A stretch of 64,000 nt of DNA. Source: Betaproteobacteria bacterium. GTDB taxonomy: Bacteria; Pseudomonadota; Gammaproteobacteria; Burkholderiales; Thiobacillaceae. Both the position numbers and the translations under genes were made by a program. Numbering within the stretch: position 1 is the first letter of the stretch; each line of letters opens with the position of its first letter. The stretch spans positions 51,949 to 115,948 of the forward strand of contig VGVT01000003.1 of the NCBI GenBank assembly GCA_016873935.1, read 5' to 3'. Under the pieces are notes generated by a model. It ran no database searches and was not told the DNA's origin. It saw only the letters and a list, made by a program, of their open reading frames with translations. Of the stretch, positions 1 to 6,889 are shown in pieces.

Positions 1-1305
1 CATACCCCCCAGCGGTTCAGTCGCGGCCGTTCCGCAGGTCGGCGCCCAGCCCAGCAATTCGCTGGCGGTGACGCAGCGGGCCGCCAGGTCGCCGGCGTCG
101 CGCCCGCCCAGGTGCAGGATGCCGTAGCGGTAGCTGCCCAGCCATTTGAAATCCCGCGCGATCTGGCCCGGCGTCTTGGGGAAGTGGAACAGCAGGGCGT
201 CGGGAAAATCCCGCGCCAGGCCCCGGCGCCGGGTCGGCCCCGGCATGGGCGGCCGCGCCGCCGGGTCGAAGCTGCGATAGACGAAGCTGGCCGCCACCCC
301 GGCGCCGGGCACGGCCCGGGGCAGGATGGCGGGGTCCCGGCCGTGCGCCAGTTCCAGGGCCACCCGGTGCAGGTCCAGGCCGTCCACCCGCAGGTAGAGG
401 TCGGAGAACTGGGACGCCATGCGCGGGTTGAACTCGATCACCGTCAGCCGGTCGCTGGCCGGGTCATGGAAGAACTCCATGTTGAACAGGCCGTGGTCGA
501 AGCCCACGGCGGCCAGGAATCGGCGCGCCACGTCGATGGCCCGCGCCCGCGCGGCGTCCGGCAGGGCGCAGGGATAGACGAAGCGCATGAAGGCCTGGGT
601 GCCCGGATACATCACCGATTCCACCACCCCCAGGGGCCGCAGCTCGCCGTTGAACACGTAGCCATCCAGGTTGTACTGGCGCCCCCCGGCGGGGTGTTCG
701 AGAAGCATGCGATGGGCGCTGCTCGCCTCGGGCAGGCGCTGCCGCGCCACCCGCTCGAAGGGCTCCACCAGATGCCGGATCACCCACAGCTCCCAGGGAC
801 GGAAGCGCGTCAGGGCGGCCAGTTCCTCGCGGTTATGGACCGTGCGCGCCAGCACTGAGAAAGCCGCCTTCACCGGCTTGGCGAAGCAGGGGTAAGCCAG
901 GCCGTCGGGGATGGGCTCGCCGTAGCGGGCGGGCAGCGGCTGGCAGGGCACGCTGGCCTCCGGCGCCACCGTTTCCAGCACCCGCCGGGCATGCAGCTTG
1001 TGCTGGCAGGCCAGCACCGCCGCCACCGGCGTGCCCGGCCAGCCCATGCGTTCGGCCAGCAGAGCCGCCGCCAGGGCGCCGAACTGCTCGTGGTTGGAGG
1101 TCACCCCCCGCCAGCCCCGATGCCGAGCCCGATGCGCCAGGCCATCGACGAAGCGCTCCAGGTCGAAACCCGCCAGGCGCACGTTGCTGGGAAAGCTGAA
1201 CAGGTCGAAGCCGGCGCTGTCCAGGGGAAAGTGCTCCCGCCAGCGGGCGAATCCGACGAGGTCCCAGTCGTAATTGAACAGGACCAGGGTGGGGGCATCG
1301 GGCAT
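1..1305 (-). CDS. ATP-grasp domain protein, C-terminus cut by window edge
   Basis: The frame is open from an ATG at 1305 to the left edge (435 codons), with an in-frame stop six codons upstream of that ATG. The product begins MPDAPTLVLFNYDWDLVG. It carries an ATP-binding lysine segment (YPCFAKPVKAAFSV), a central strand region (GYVFNGELRPLGVVES) and the late metal-binding signature MEFFHDP...VIEFNPRM, in which Glu and Asn would hold Mg-ATP. This order is that of ATP-grasp carboxylate-amine/thiol ligases. The substrate cannot be told. It is the last gene on the leftward strand after the glycosyltransferase gene, from which a lower-GC island now separates it. Confidence 0.75.
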   Translation of the reverse strand, partial: MPDAPTLVLFNYDWDLVGFARWREHFPLDSAGFDLFSFPSNVRLAGFDLERFVDGLAHRARHRGWRGVTSNHEQFGALAAALLAERMGWPGTPVAAVLACQHKLHARRVLETVAPEASVPCQPLPARYGEPIPDGLAYPCFAKPVKAAFSVLARTVHNREELAALTRFRPWELWVIRHLVEPFERVARQRLPEASSAHRMLLEHPAGGRQYNLDGYVFNGELRPLGVVESVMYPGTQAFMRFVYPCALPDAARARAIDVARRFLAAVGFDHGLFNMEFFHDPASDRLTVIEFNPRMASQFSDLYLRVDGLDLHRVALELAHGRDPAILPRAVPGAGVAASFVYRSFDPAARPPMPGPTRRRGLARDFPDALLFHFPKTPGQIARDFKWLGSYRYGILHLGGRDAGDLAARCVTASELLGWAPTCGTAATEPLGGM

Positions 1306-1376
1306 GGCGCGGGCGCGGGTTCAAAGCCCGCATTCAATCGTACTTCCAGGAATCGGGCCAGCCTGGACAAAATCCC

Positions 1377-1408
1377 CCGGCACGTCGATGTCCCGGAGCT
1401 TATCCCCG
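1377..1408. repeat. Left direct repeat of the TA/TcmP island
   Basis: These 32 bases match 4469-4500 at 29 positions in the same orientation. Read leftward they encode the LRDIDVP segment found near the C-terminus of the glycosyltransferase at 4410-5042. Just beyond, one frameshift away, the remnant reads LSRLARFLEVRL, which looks like a plausible original C-terminus of that gene. Insertion or duplication at the 3' end of the glycosyltransferase gene would explain this. Confidence 0.7.
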
Positions 1409-1565
1409 CCCGCCTGCCTGCAAGCCGGCTGCTTCATCATGACCGAACGAGCCCTGGGCTTCGCCAGCGCCAGGATCAAGTCGTGCATGTGGGTGAAGTT
1501 GGGACGCGGCGACCCGGCCAAGGTGTATCCGCGCGGAGCGCGGTTTGTCGAGGGGTTGAGCACAT

Positions 1566-1581
1566 ATTCCATTGATGGAAT
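1566..1581. promoter_or_regulatory. Palindromic operator of the higBA-like pair
   Basis: A perfect inverted repeat, ATTCCAT-TG-ATGGAAT, lies 25 bases upstream of the toxin start. It overlaps the candidate -35 element. Type II toxin-antitoxin operons are normally autorepressed by the antitoxin or the complex at such a palindrome, and the adjacent antitoxin is an XRE-type DNA-binding protein. Confidence 0.6.
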
Positions 1582-1600
1582 GTTCTGCCTTGGTTACAGT
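1572..1600 (+). promoter_or_regulatory. Candidate sigma-70 promoter for the toxin-antitoxin operon
   Basis: TTGATG at 1572-1577 and TACAGT at 1595-1600 are separated by exactly 17 bases. Transcription from such a promoter would start at about 1606-1608, on or next to the toxin ATG at 1607, so the mRNA would be nearly leaderless. No Shine-Dalgarno sequence is seen before the ATG, which agrees with this. Confidence 0.5.
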
Positions 1601-1606
1601 GACGCC

Positions 1607-1972
1607 ATGACATGGGAAGTCGAATACACCGATGAGTTCGGCGACTGGTGGAGCAGCCTGTCCGAAGAGGAGCAGGAAGCGCTGGCCGCCTCAGTGCGTT
1701 TGCTCGAAGTGCATGGCCCGGCGTTGGGTTTCCCGCACAGCAGTGGCATCAAAGGATCGAAGCACAGTCACATGCGGGAACTTCGCACGCAACGTGGCGG
1801 CAGGCCGTTGCGTACCCTGTACGCCTTCGACCCGAAACGCACCGCCATCCTGCTGATTGGTGGGGACAAGACCGGGGACGACCGTTGGTACGACATCCAC
1901 GTTCCCATGGCTGACCGACGGTACGACGAACATCTGGAGCAACTTCGAAAGGAGGGGTTGATCGATGGCTAA
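1607..1972 (+). CDS. higB: HigB/RelE-superfamily toxin
   Basis: A 121-residue protein starting MTWEVEYTDEFGDWW. It has the hallmarks of the phage-derived Gp49/HigB-like branch of RelE/ParE toxins: an N-terminal helix with EEEQEALAASVRLLEVHG, the strand HMRELRTQRGGRPLRTLYAFDP, and the basic C-terminal part GGDKTGDDRWYDIHVPMADRRYDEHL. Family members are ribosome-dependent mRNA endonucleases. The toxin gene comes first and overlaps the antitoxin start by 8 bases, the order typical of higBA. The internal ATG at 1607 is chosen over an upstream in-frame one because homologous sequence begins there and the promoter lies just before it. Confidence 0.85.
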   Translation: MTWEVEYTDEFGDWWSSLSEEEQEALAASVRLLEVHGPALGFPHSSGIKGSKHSHMRELRTQRGGRPLRTLYAFDPKRTAILLIGGDKTGDDRWYDIHVPMADRRYDEHLEQLRKEGLIDG

Positions 1973-2291
1973 GAAATTTTCAGAACTGCGCTCGCGCATG
2001 TCGCTCGGATCTCAGGCACGGGCCGATGCCCAGGCTGAAGCCATGCTGGCCGAAATGCCGCTCAACGAACTGCGTCAAGCACGTGGACTATCGCAAAAGA
2101 TGCTGGCCGAAGTCTTGCACGTCCAGCAACCTTCCATCGCCAAGCTGGAGAAACGCACGGATATGTACCTCTCCACGCTGCGTAGCCACATCGAGGCCAT
2201 GGGCGGCCAACTGGAGGTGGTGGCGCGCTTTCCTGACGGTGCGGTGAAGATCAGCAATTTCTCGGACCTGGGAAGCAACACTACGGCCTGA
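1965..2291 (+). CDS. higA: XRE-family antitoxin (HigA-like)
   Basis: A 108-residue protein with a helix-turn-helix at about residues 35-60 (LNELRQARGLSQKMLAEVLHVQQPSI), followed by a short dimerisation strand and an acidic tail. It overlaps the toxin gene by 8 bases, so the two are translationally coupled. It should neutralise the toxin and repress the operon at the palindrome 1566-1581. The start MAKKFSELR is preceded by AAGGAGG inside the toxin gene, a strong ribosome-binding site that favours antitoxin over toxin synthesis. Confidence 0.85.
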   Translation: MAKKFSELRSRMSLGSQARADAQAEAMLAEMPLNELRQARGLSQKMLAEVLHVQQPSIAKLEKRTDMYLSTLRSHIEAMGGQLEVVARFPDGAVKISNFSDLGSNTTA

Positions 2292-2358
2292 ACTGCGCCG
2301 GATCATCATGCTGGGTGACTGAACATCTGGTCTATTACTCCGTGGTACGTCCCCATTT

Positions 2359-2538
2359 ATGAATCCCAAGGCTGAACATATCGAACGCTGTATGCGCCTC
2401 GTGCATTGGGGCGATCAAGAACGAGAGCTGTCGGTAGATGAATTGGCGGATAAAGTCCGCAACAGACTCGGCCGTGTGGATCAGGCACCTTTGCGCGTGG
2501 CTCTATCCAAGCTGATTGATGGACTGGCAGCGGGTTAG
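2359..2538 (+). CDS. Small hypothetical protein
   Basis: A 59-codon frame, MNPKAEHIERCMRLVH..., running to TAG at 2536-2538. The product is predicted helical and mixed-charge, with no recognised family. It sits between the antitoxin and the three-Cys-motif gene on the same strand, and its base composition is as low in GC as theirs. It may be a real small island gene or the remnant of a larger one. Confidence 0.4.
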   Translation: MNPKAEHIERCMRLVHWGDQERELSVDELADKVRNRLGRVDQAPLRVALSKLIDGLAAG

Positions 2539-2586
2539 GTGTGGCTCACGGCATGAGTCACCGGATCAAATAGGATGGAGGGTGAG

Positions 2587-3333
2587 ATGACGACCCAGAC
2601 CAGCATTGAATGGACCGAGCAGACGTGGAACCCAACCACTGGCTGCACCAAAATATCTCCGGGCTGTAAGCACTGCTACGCGGAGGTGATGGCGCGTCGC
2701 CTGCATGCCATGGGCGCGCCAGGGTATGAGAACGGCTTCAAGCTGGCTATCCTGCCAGAACGTCTTGTCCAGCCTCTGCTGCGCAAGAAACCGACTGTGT
2801 ACTTCGTGAACTCGATGAGTGACCTGTTTCACGAGGACATCCCCGATCAGTTTCTCGATCAGGTCTTCTCAGTTATCCGACAGACGCCGCAGCACACATA
2901 TCAAATTCTGACCAAGCGTGCCGAACGCCTGCCGGACTACTTCCGGAATCGTGGTTGCCCGAACAATGTGTGGCTGGGCGTCTCTGTGGAGGACAAAGAG
3001 TATGGTGTGCCGCGCATCGACCATCTGCGCAGGGTTAATGCTCACATACGATTTCTCTCGGTCGAACCATTGCTTGAGGACCTAGGACGCATCAACCTGC
3101 GTGACATCCACTGGGTAATTGTCGGTGGCGAGTCGGGCCACAGAGCCCGTCCTATGCGCGAGGAGTGGGTGGCGAATATTCAGAGGCAAGCCGAAGCGGC
3201 TGGGGCAGCGTTCTTTTTCAAGCAGTGGGGCGGCTGGGGTGCTGACGGGGTCAAGCGCCACAAGAAAGCGAACGGGCGGATTTTCCGTGGACGCACTTGG
3301 GATGCTTACCCGGAAGCTGTCGTACATCCCTAA
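2587..3333 (+). CDS. Three-Cys-motif protein, DUF5131 (phage Gp37/Gp68) family
   Basis: A 248-residue protein. Near the N-terminus it has the signature IEWTEQTWNPTTGC followed by Cys27 and Cys30 (CX6CX2C), the three cysteines that name the family and resemble the cluster-binding motifs of radical SAM-like enzymes. Further on come VYFVNSMSDLFHED, QILTKRAERL, WLGVSVED, RFLSVEPLLEDLG and VIVGGESGHRARPM, all typical of DUF5131. The biochemical role is unknown. The start at 2587 is preceded by GGAGGG at 2577-2582; an upstream in-frame ATG at 2575 is less well placed. The gene converges on and overlaps the tcmP gene by 4 bases, and that pairing defines the TcmP family. Confidence 0.85.
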   Translation: MTTQTSIEWTEQTWNPTTGCTKISPGCKHCYAEVMARRLHAMGAPGYENGFKLAILPERLVQPLLRKKPTVYFVNSMSDLFHEDIPDQFLDQVFSVIRQTPQHTYQILTKRAERLPDYFRNRGCPNNVWLGVSVEDKEYGVPRIDHLRRVNAHIRFLSVEPLLEDLGRINLRDIHWVIVGGESGHRARPMREEWVANIQRQAEAAGAAFFFKQWGGWGADGVKRHKKANGRIFRGRTWDAYPEAVVHP

Positions 3334-4157
3334 AACTCGAACTTGCCTTGGCCTTCGATGTTGGAGGCCGTAGACCAGAACTTATGCGGCAATGGATGCT
3401 TGGCCGCCATCAACAGCCAATAAAGTGGTTGGTTCTTTCCACCAGTCAGAAGGCGCATGTCGGTAGATGGCCACACGCCAAGGTCCACTACCTTGTCGCG
3501 CCAATATTGGAAGACCTGCTGCCGAAGCGTCTGCTGCGCTTGGACCACAGCAACTTTCTCCCGCCAACCTGGTGCGAATGTATCGAATGCCGACTCCTCC
3601 GAGGTCGCGTAACTCACTGCGTTGCGCTGTAAATCCATCTGGCTGATGTGAACGAGCATGTCGATGCGTGTAAGGCGCGACAGCGCCACGATGATGTCGA
3701 AATTCAATGCGGCCAAGTCGAAGGGATCGAGAAACGCGAAGTGCAATCCGTACGGATTCAACTGCGTCACAACCTGCTGCACGGACTGTATTGCGGCACC
3801 GTCGATTTCAACTACAGGCGCGCCTAATTGGCGTAGTCGGGTGGCGGCGGCATCACGGCGCTGCGTTTCAAGGTCGCCAATGAAAACCTGCGAGAACGGC
3901 GAGCCACCTTCCTGGCTTTTCTTCCAAGCGGCAACCACACCACCGTCAATCCATTCTTCAGAATCCCGCACCTTGCATCGGCCCGGGCCACAGAACAAGT
4001 CGATGTAAGTCGCACCAGCCTTCCCGGGTCCGAGGTACTTCGCCCGTGTACTACGCGAAATATCGATGTAGCGGCACAGATAATCATGCTTCTCCTTGGC
4101 CCAGACTCCCACTTCCTCGGCAGGCAGTCCGTCGTCCCCATCGATGAGCTTTCCCAT
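3330..4157 (-). CDS. tcmP: Three-Cys-motif partner protein TcmP
   Basis: A 275-residue protein with a Rossmann-like methyltransferase look: the glycine-rich motif YIDLFCGPGRCKVRDS near residue 52, the second strand FIGDLE, and LHFAFLDPFDLAALNF in the position of a catalytic loop. Families of this type occur next to three-Cys-motif proteins, and here the two genes converge with overlapping stop codons (4 bases). The substrate is not known; nucleic-acid modification, repair or phage defence are guesses from context. GC content is clearly lower than in the surrounding chromosome. Confidence 0.8.
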   Translation of the reverse strand: MGKLIDGDDGLPAEEVGVWAKEKHDYLCRYIDISRSTRAKYLGPGKAGATYIDLFCGPGRCKVRDSEEWIDGGVVAAWKKSQEGGSPFSQVFIGDLETQRRDAAATRLRQLGAPVVEIDGAAIQSVQQVVTQLNPYGLHFAFLDPFDLAALNFDIIVALSRLTRIDMLVHISQMDLQRNAVSYATSEESAFDTFAPGWREKVAVVQAQQTLRQQVFQYWRDKVVDLGVWPSTDMRLLTGGKNQPLYWLLMAAKHPLPHKFWSTASNIEGQGKFEF

Positions 4158-4179
4158 CCCTTATCTCCCAAGTATTGAA

Positions 4180-4446
4180 TCAGTTCTCTAGCAGGTTATC
4201 CGATAAAGGCCAATGCCTGATGATTTGGTTGCCTGCACATGTTGCCAGTAGCTTCTCGGAGTGCTGAAGGGCGGCATCGGGTTCATAGCTGACCAACACC
4301 GTTCCATCCTGACCGGCCGTTTCGGCCGAACTGCGGAAGCTCACCTCGCCCCCGCTGTTTGACTGCACCAAGGCGGGTACTGCCTGATGGAATCCAGGGT
4401 AGCCGCCGTTCAAAAAGGGTCGATCACGGCAGTTTGGCAGAGCCAT
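4180..4446 (-). CDS. Hypothetical protein or gene fragment upstream of tcmP
   Basis: An 88-codon frame beginning MALPNCRDRPFLNGG and ending WPLSDNLLEN, 22 bases upstream of tcmP on the same strand. The middle (GGEVSFRSSAETAGQDGTVLVSYEPDAAL) looks like folded protein, but no family is recognised. Its 5' part overlaps the C-terminal codons of the glycosyltransferase gene. It could be a small first gene of a tcmP operon or the tail of a gene truncated when the island arrived. Confidence 0.35.
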   Translation of the reverse strand: MALPNCRDRPFLNGGYPGFHQAVPALVQSNSGGEVSFRSSAETAGQDGTVLVSYEPDAALQHSEKLLATCAGNQIIRHWPLSDNLLEN

Positions 4447-5042
4447 TTCGGTAAGGAAGCCAGGTCGGCCGGCACGTCGATGTCCCTGAGCGTTTCCCCG
4501 ATCCACACCCGCCAGCCCAATGCCGCCATGCGCTCCAGGGTCAGCCGTGCGACGGCGGGCGTGCTCCAGCGCATGTCCGCGAACAACTCGGGGGCGAAGG
4601 CGTTCAGGCCCAGCAGGGGGTAGCCGCCGTCTTCGGCGGGATGGATGACCGCGTCATGGTCTTGCAGGCGGGCGGCGGCTTGTCGCAGGCGTTCGGCGTC
4701 GAGGCCGGGGCAGTCCGTGCCGATCAGCAGCGCCGCTTCGCCGGCGTTGATGCATCGTTGCGAGGCGCGGGCCATGCGGCGGCCCAGGTCGCCTGCGCCC
4801 TGGTCGCTGGTGGCGATGTCCGGCGGCAGGGGGGTGGACGTCCATTCGGGGCTGTCCGGTGCCGGGCTCATGCATAACTCCACCGGCCCGACTCCTGCGG
4901 CGCGGGCTTGTTCCAGGGCGTGGGCCAGCAGCCGCGCCGCCAGTCGGGCAGCGCCGTCCGCGCCCAGGGCCGGGATCAGGCGGGTCTTCACCCGGCCGGG
5001 CAGGGGGGCCTTGGCGAAGATCAGGATGCGCACGGGCTTCAT
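4410..5042 (-). CDS. Glycosyltransferase, rSAM/selenodomain-associated transferase 1 (DUF2064)
   Basis: A 210-residue protein starting MKPVRILIFAKAPLPGRVKTRL, the signature N-terminus of the TIGR04282/DUF2064 family with a GT-A nucleotidyltransferase fold. Other motifs are GDLGRRMARA, LLIGTDCPGLDA, DAVIHPAEDGGYPLLGL and the late LRDIDVPADL. It forms part of a cluster with transferase 2 and ArsS, a known grouping (rSAM/selenodomain or arsenosugar-type loci). The last residues, LPKWLCQTAVIDPF, differ from the remnant C-terminus left at about 1330-1390, so the 3' end appears to have been replaced when the island was acquired. The ATG at 5042 is chosen because homology begins there. Confidence 0.85.
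   Translation of the reverse strand: MKPVRILIFAKAPLPGRVKTRLIPALGADGAARLAARLLAHALEQARAAGVGPVELCMSPAPDSPEWTSTPLPPDIATSDQGAGDLGRRMARASQRCINAGEAALLIGTDCPGLDAERLRQAAARLQDHDAVIHPAEDGGYPLLGLNAFAPELFADMRWSTPAVARLTLERMAALGWRVWIGETLRDIDVPADLASLPKWLCQTAVIDPF
4469..4500. repeat. Right direct repeat of the TA/TcmP island
   Basis: This is the right copy of the 32-base imperfect direct repeat whose left copy is 1377-1408 (29 of 32 identical). It lies inside the glycosyltransferase gene and encodes its LRDIDVP segment. No integrase gene is present between the copies. Confidence 0.7.
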
Positions 5043-5078
5043 GAATTCAACAAGCAAAGACAGGGTGAGTGGATATCT

Positions 5079-5151
5079 GTAGGGTGGATAAGCGCAGCGC
5101 ATCCACCTTTGGCGACGGGGGTGGTGGATGCGCTGCGCTTATCCACCCTAC
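5079..5151. repeat. Palindromic intergenic repeat, copy 1
   Basis: Two 29-base arms, 5079-5107 and 5123-5151, are perfect reverse complements around a 15-base loop. The arm begins GTAGGGTGGATAAGCGCAGC. The same element occurs at 6450-6523. It lies between the two glycosyltransferase genes and could fold into a very stable hairpin. Confidence 0.9.
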
Positions 5152-5164
5152 GCCACCTCATGTT

Positions 5165-5836
5165 TCATGGGTAGTAGCGCTCGGACAGCCGTTCCGTCGG
5201 CACGCCGCGCCAGTAGTCGAAGCGCAGGCGCCACATGAGCAGGATGGTGCGCCAGACACCGTGGCGCTCCCAGCGTCGGCCGGAGGTGGTCGCCCGTTCA
5301 CGCAGGCAGGCCGGCGGGCCCAGGCGCTTGAGGCGTTTCGACAGTTCGATGTCTTCCATCAGCGGCTGGTCGGGAAAGCCGCCCACGGCATTGAAGGCGG
5401 CGCGGGTGACGAAGAGGGCCTGGTCGCCGGTGGCGATGCCGGTGAGGCGGGAACGCAGGTTCATGAGGGCCGCCACCACGGCCAGCAGGGCCGGCCGGCC
5501 CGTGATGGTGACGTCGAAACGGCCCCAGGCGTGGTCGGCCAGGGTTCCGGCGATGCGTTCCAGCGCGCCCTCCGGCAGGCGGGTGTCGGCGTGCAGGAAG
5601 AGGAGCGTGTCACCGGTAGCCGCCGCCGTCCCGGTGTTCATCTGCCGGGCCCGGCCCCGGGGCGCGGCGATCACCCGGTCCGCCAGGGGCGCGGCCAGGG
5701 CCGGCGTGCCGTCGTCGCTGCCGCCGTCGGCCACGATCACCTCGTGGCCCGCCCGGCGCAGAGCTTGCAGTGGCGCCAGGACGGCGGCGATGCCCTCGGC
5801 TTCATTCAGAGTGGGCAGGATGATGGACAGGCGCAT
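5165..5836 (-). CDS. Glycosyltransferase family 2, rSAM/selenodomain-associated transferase 2
   Basis: A 223-residue GT-A enzyme starting MRLSIILPTLNEAEGI. It has the nucleotide-binding VIVADGGSDDGT, a PRGRARQMNTG segment characteristic of the TIGR04283 family, the DXD-type LFLHADTRLP, ATGDQALFVTRAAF, and the acceptor motif LMEDIELSKRLKRLG. It probably transfers a sugar onto a small acceptor or lipid. It is upstream of transferase 1 on the same strand, with a hairpin repeat between. Confidence 0.88.
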   Translation of the reverse strand: MRLSIILPTLNEAEGIAAVLAPLQALRRAGHEVIVADGGSDDGTPALAAPLADRVIAAPRGRARQMNTGTAAATGDTLLFLHADTRLPEGALERIAGTLADHAWGRFDVTITGRPALLAVVAALMNLRSRLTGIATGDQALFVTRAAFNAVGGFPDQPLMEDIELSKRLKRLGPPACLRERATTSGRRWERHGVWRTILLMWRLRFDYWRGVPTERLSERYYP

Positions 5837-5907
5837 GGCGGACGATGATCCGGGAAAACATCGGGGACGGCAGTGAATCTTTTCCGTTTTCGACGAACAA
5901 TGCAGGC

Positions 5908-6444
5908 ATGGACATCCTTGCCCACGGTCTCTGGGCCGGCCTTGGCGTTCGCTGGCTGGCCCGACGCCATCCGGTGACCCGCCCCCAGGCGGTCGCCGCG
6001 GTGAGCCTGTCGGTGCTGCCGGACGTGGTCCACCTGGCGCCGCTGCTGGCCTGGGCGGCCTTCGGCGGCGGCTCCGCCCAGGCCCTGCTGGACTACGCCG
6101 TCGCCCAGCCGGGCGGCGAGCCGGCCATGCCCTTCTGGGTGGGAGAGGCGGCCCACCATCTGCACTGCATCCTGCACAGTGCCCTCATCGCCGGTGCCGT
6201 CACCCTGCTGCTGTGGCCCTGGCGCCGGCGCGTCGGCCTGGTTCTGGCGGGCTGGTGGCTGCACATCGTCATCGACGTGTTCACCCACTCCGCCGAGTTC
6301 TACCCGGCGCCGGTGTTGTACCCCCTCACCCGGGAGGGCTTCGACGGCCTGGCCTGGAACACGCCCTGGTTCCTTGCGCTCAACTACCTCGCCCTGGCCG
6401 TGGTGGCCTGGCGGCTGCGACGCGGGAGGGATGGGGGGGTGTAG
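5908..6444 (+). CDS. Inner-membrane protein, DUF457/YdjM-like putative metal-dependent hydrolase
   Basis: A 178-residue protein starting MDILAHGLWAGLGVRWL, with four or five hydrophobic segments. Conserved polar groups sit at membrane boundaries: DILAHGLW, LPDVVHLAP, HHLHCILHSALIAG and WLHIVIDVFTHS. Such His/Asp pairs recur in the DUF457 family of membrane-bound hydrolases. It is transcribed divergently from transferase 2. Upstream in-frame starts exist but encode no hydrophobic or conserved sequence, so the ATG at 5908 is preferred. The exact family assignment is tentative. Confidence 0.6.
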   Translation: MDILAHGLWAGLGVRWLARRHPVTRPQAVAAVSLSVLPDVVHLAPLLAWAAFGGGSAQALLDYAVAQPGGEPAMPFWVGEAAHHLHCILHSALIAGAVTLLLWPWRRRVGLVLAGWWLHIVIDVFTHSAEFYPAPVLYPLTREGFDGLAWNTPWFLALNYLALAVVAWRLRRGRDGGV

Positions 6445-6449
6445 GCGTC

Positions 6450-6523
6450 GTAGGGTGGATAAGCGCAGCGCATCCACCATCCCCGTCGCTGAAAGGTGGA
6501 TGCGCTTCGCTTATCCACCCTAC
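6450..6523. repeat. Palindromic intergenic repeat, copy 2
   Basis: This is the second copy of the element at 5079-5151. The left arm at 6450-6478 is identical to copy 1. The right arm at 6495-6523 differs at one base, so one mispair appears in the stem. It sits just after the stop of the DUF457-like gene, between two convergent genes, where it could end transcription. Confidence 0.9.
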
Positions 6524-6529
6524 TTCACC

Positions 6530-6745
6530 CTACTTTCTCGCCCTCCTTGCCAGCCGCACCGCCAGCAGCCCCGTCGGCAGCAGGTGCCAGAACACGTCGA
6601 AGATGTCGATGGGGCGGGTGAGGGTGCCTTCCGCCAGCATGCGGGCCTTTTCCACCAGGTGGGGTTCGGGGACGAAGGGGGCGCCGAGCATGAACAGTGC
6701 GAGGACGATCAGCAGGGGCAGGGGGATGCGGTCGATGTGGTGCAT
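6530..6745 (-). CDS. Small membrane protein
   Basis: A 71-residue protein starting MHHIDRIPLPLLIVLALFML with two hydrophobic segments (about residues 8-25 and 50-62) and the conserved-looking middle EKARMLAEGTLTRPIDIFDVFWHLLP. Similar small proteins occur in betaproteobacteria, sometimes called RND transporter without clear basis. The function is unknown. Upstream in-frame codons run into a repeat, which supports the start at 6745. Confidence 0.6.
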   Translation of the reverse strand: MHHIDRIPLPLLIVLALFMLGAPFVPEPHLVEKARMLAEGTLTRPIDIFDVFWHLLPTGLLAVRLARRARK

Positions 6746-6779
6746 TGAGATGGGAATACAGGCTCGAAAAAGGGAAGGG

Positions 6780-6843
6780 TCATTCCGGCGCAGGCCGGAA
6801 CCCAGTGGCATACCCCAGGACCCCGGCCTGCGCCGCGGTCACG
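6780..6843. repeat. Inverted repeat of the GGCGCAGGCCGG type
   Basis: The segment TTCCGGCGCAGGCCGGAA at about 6783-6800 and the arm CCCCGGCCTGCGCCGCGG at about 6821-6838 form an imperfect inverted repeat. It lies in the gap between the small membrane protein and the flavoprotein gene. It resembles dispersed extragenic palindromes common in proteobacteria. Confidence 0.65.
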
Positions 6844-6889
6844 GGGTAATCCGTGGCAGCGCGAGTCGATCGAAGGTTCCAAAACCATT

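Larger units (their letters stand above)
1409..1606. other. Intergenic remnant upstream of the toxin-antitoxin pair
   Basis: With the preceding 103 bases, this closes a gap of 301 bases between the ATP-grasp gene and the toxin gene. A leftward open frame covers most of it but has no recognisable domain and ends in the glycosyltransferase remnant. The last 50 bases hold the promoter and operator of the toxin-antitoxin pair. Nothing else was recognised. Confidence 0.5.

Noticed and set aside
112..858. Rightward open frame at the left edge
   Set aside because: It is antisense to the ATP-grasp gene, whose motifs and uninterrupted frame are clear, and encodes no recognisable domain.
1321..1572. 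A leftward 83-codon gene upstream of the toxin gene
   Set aside because: Only its LRDIDVP segment is meaningful, and that is the duplicated tail of the glycosyltransferase gene. The rest lacks conserved sequence.
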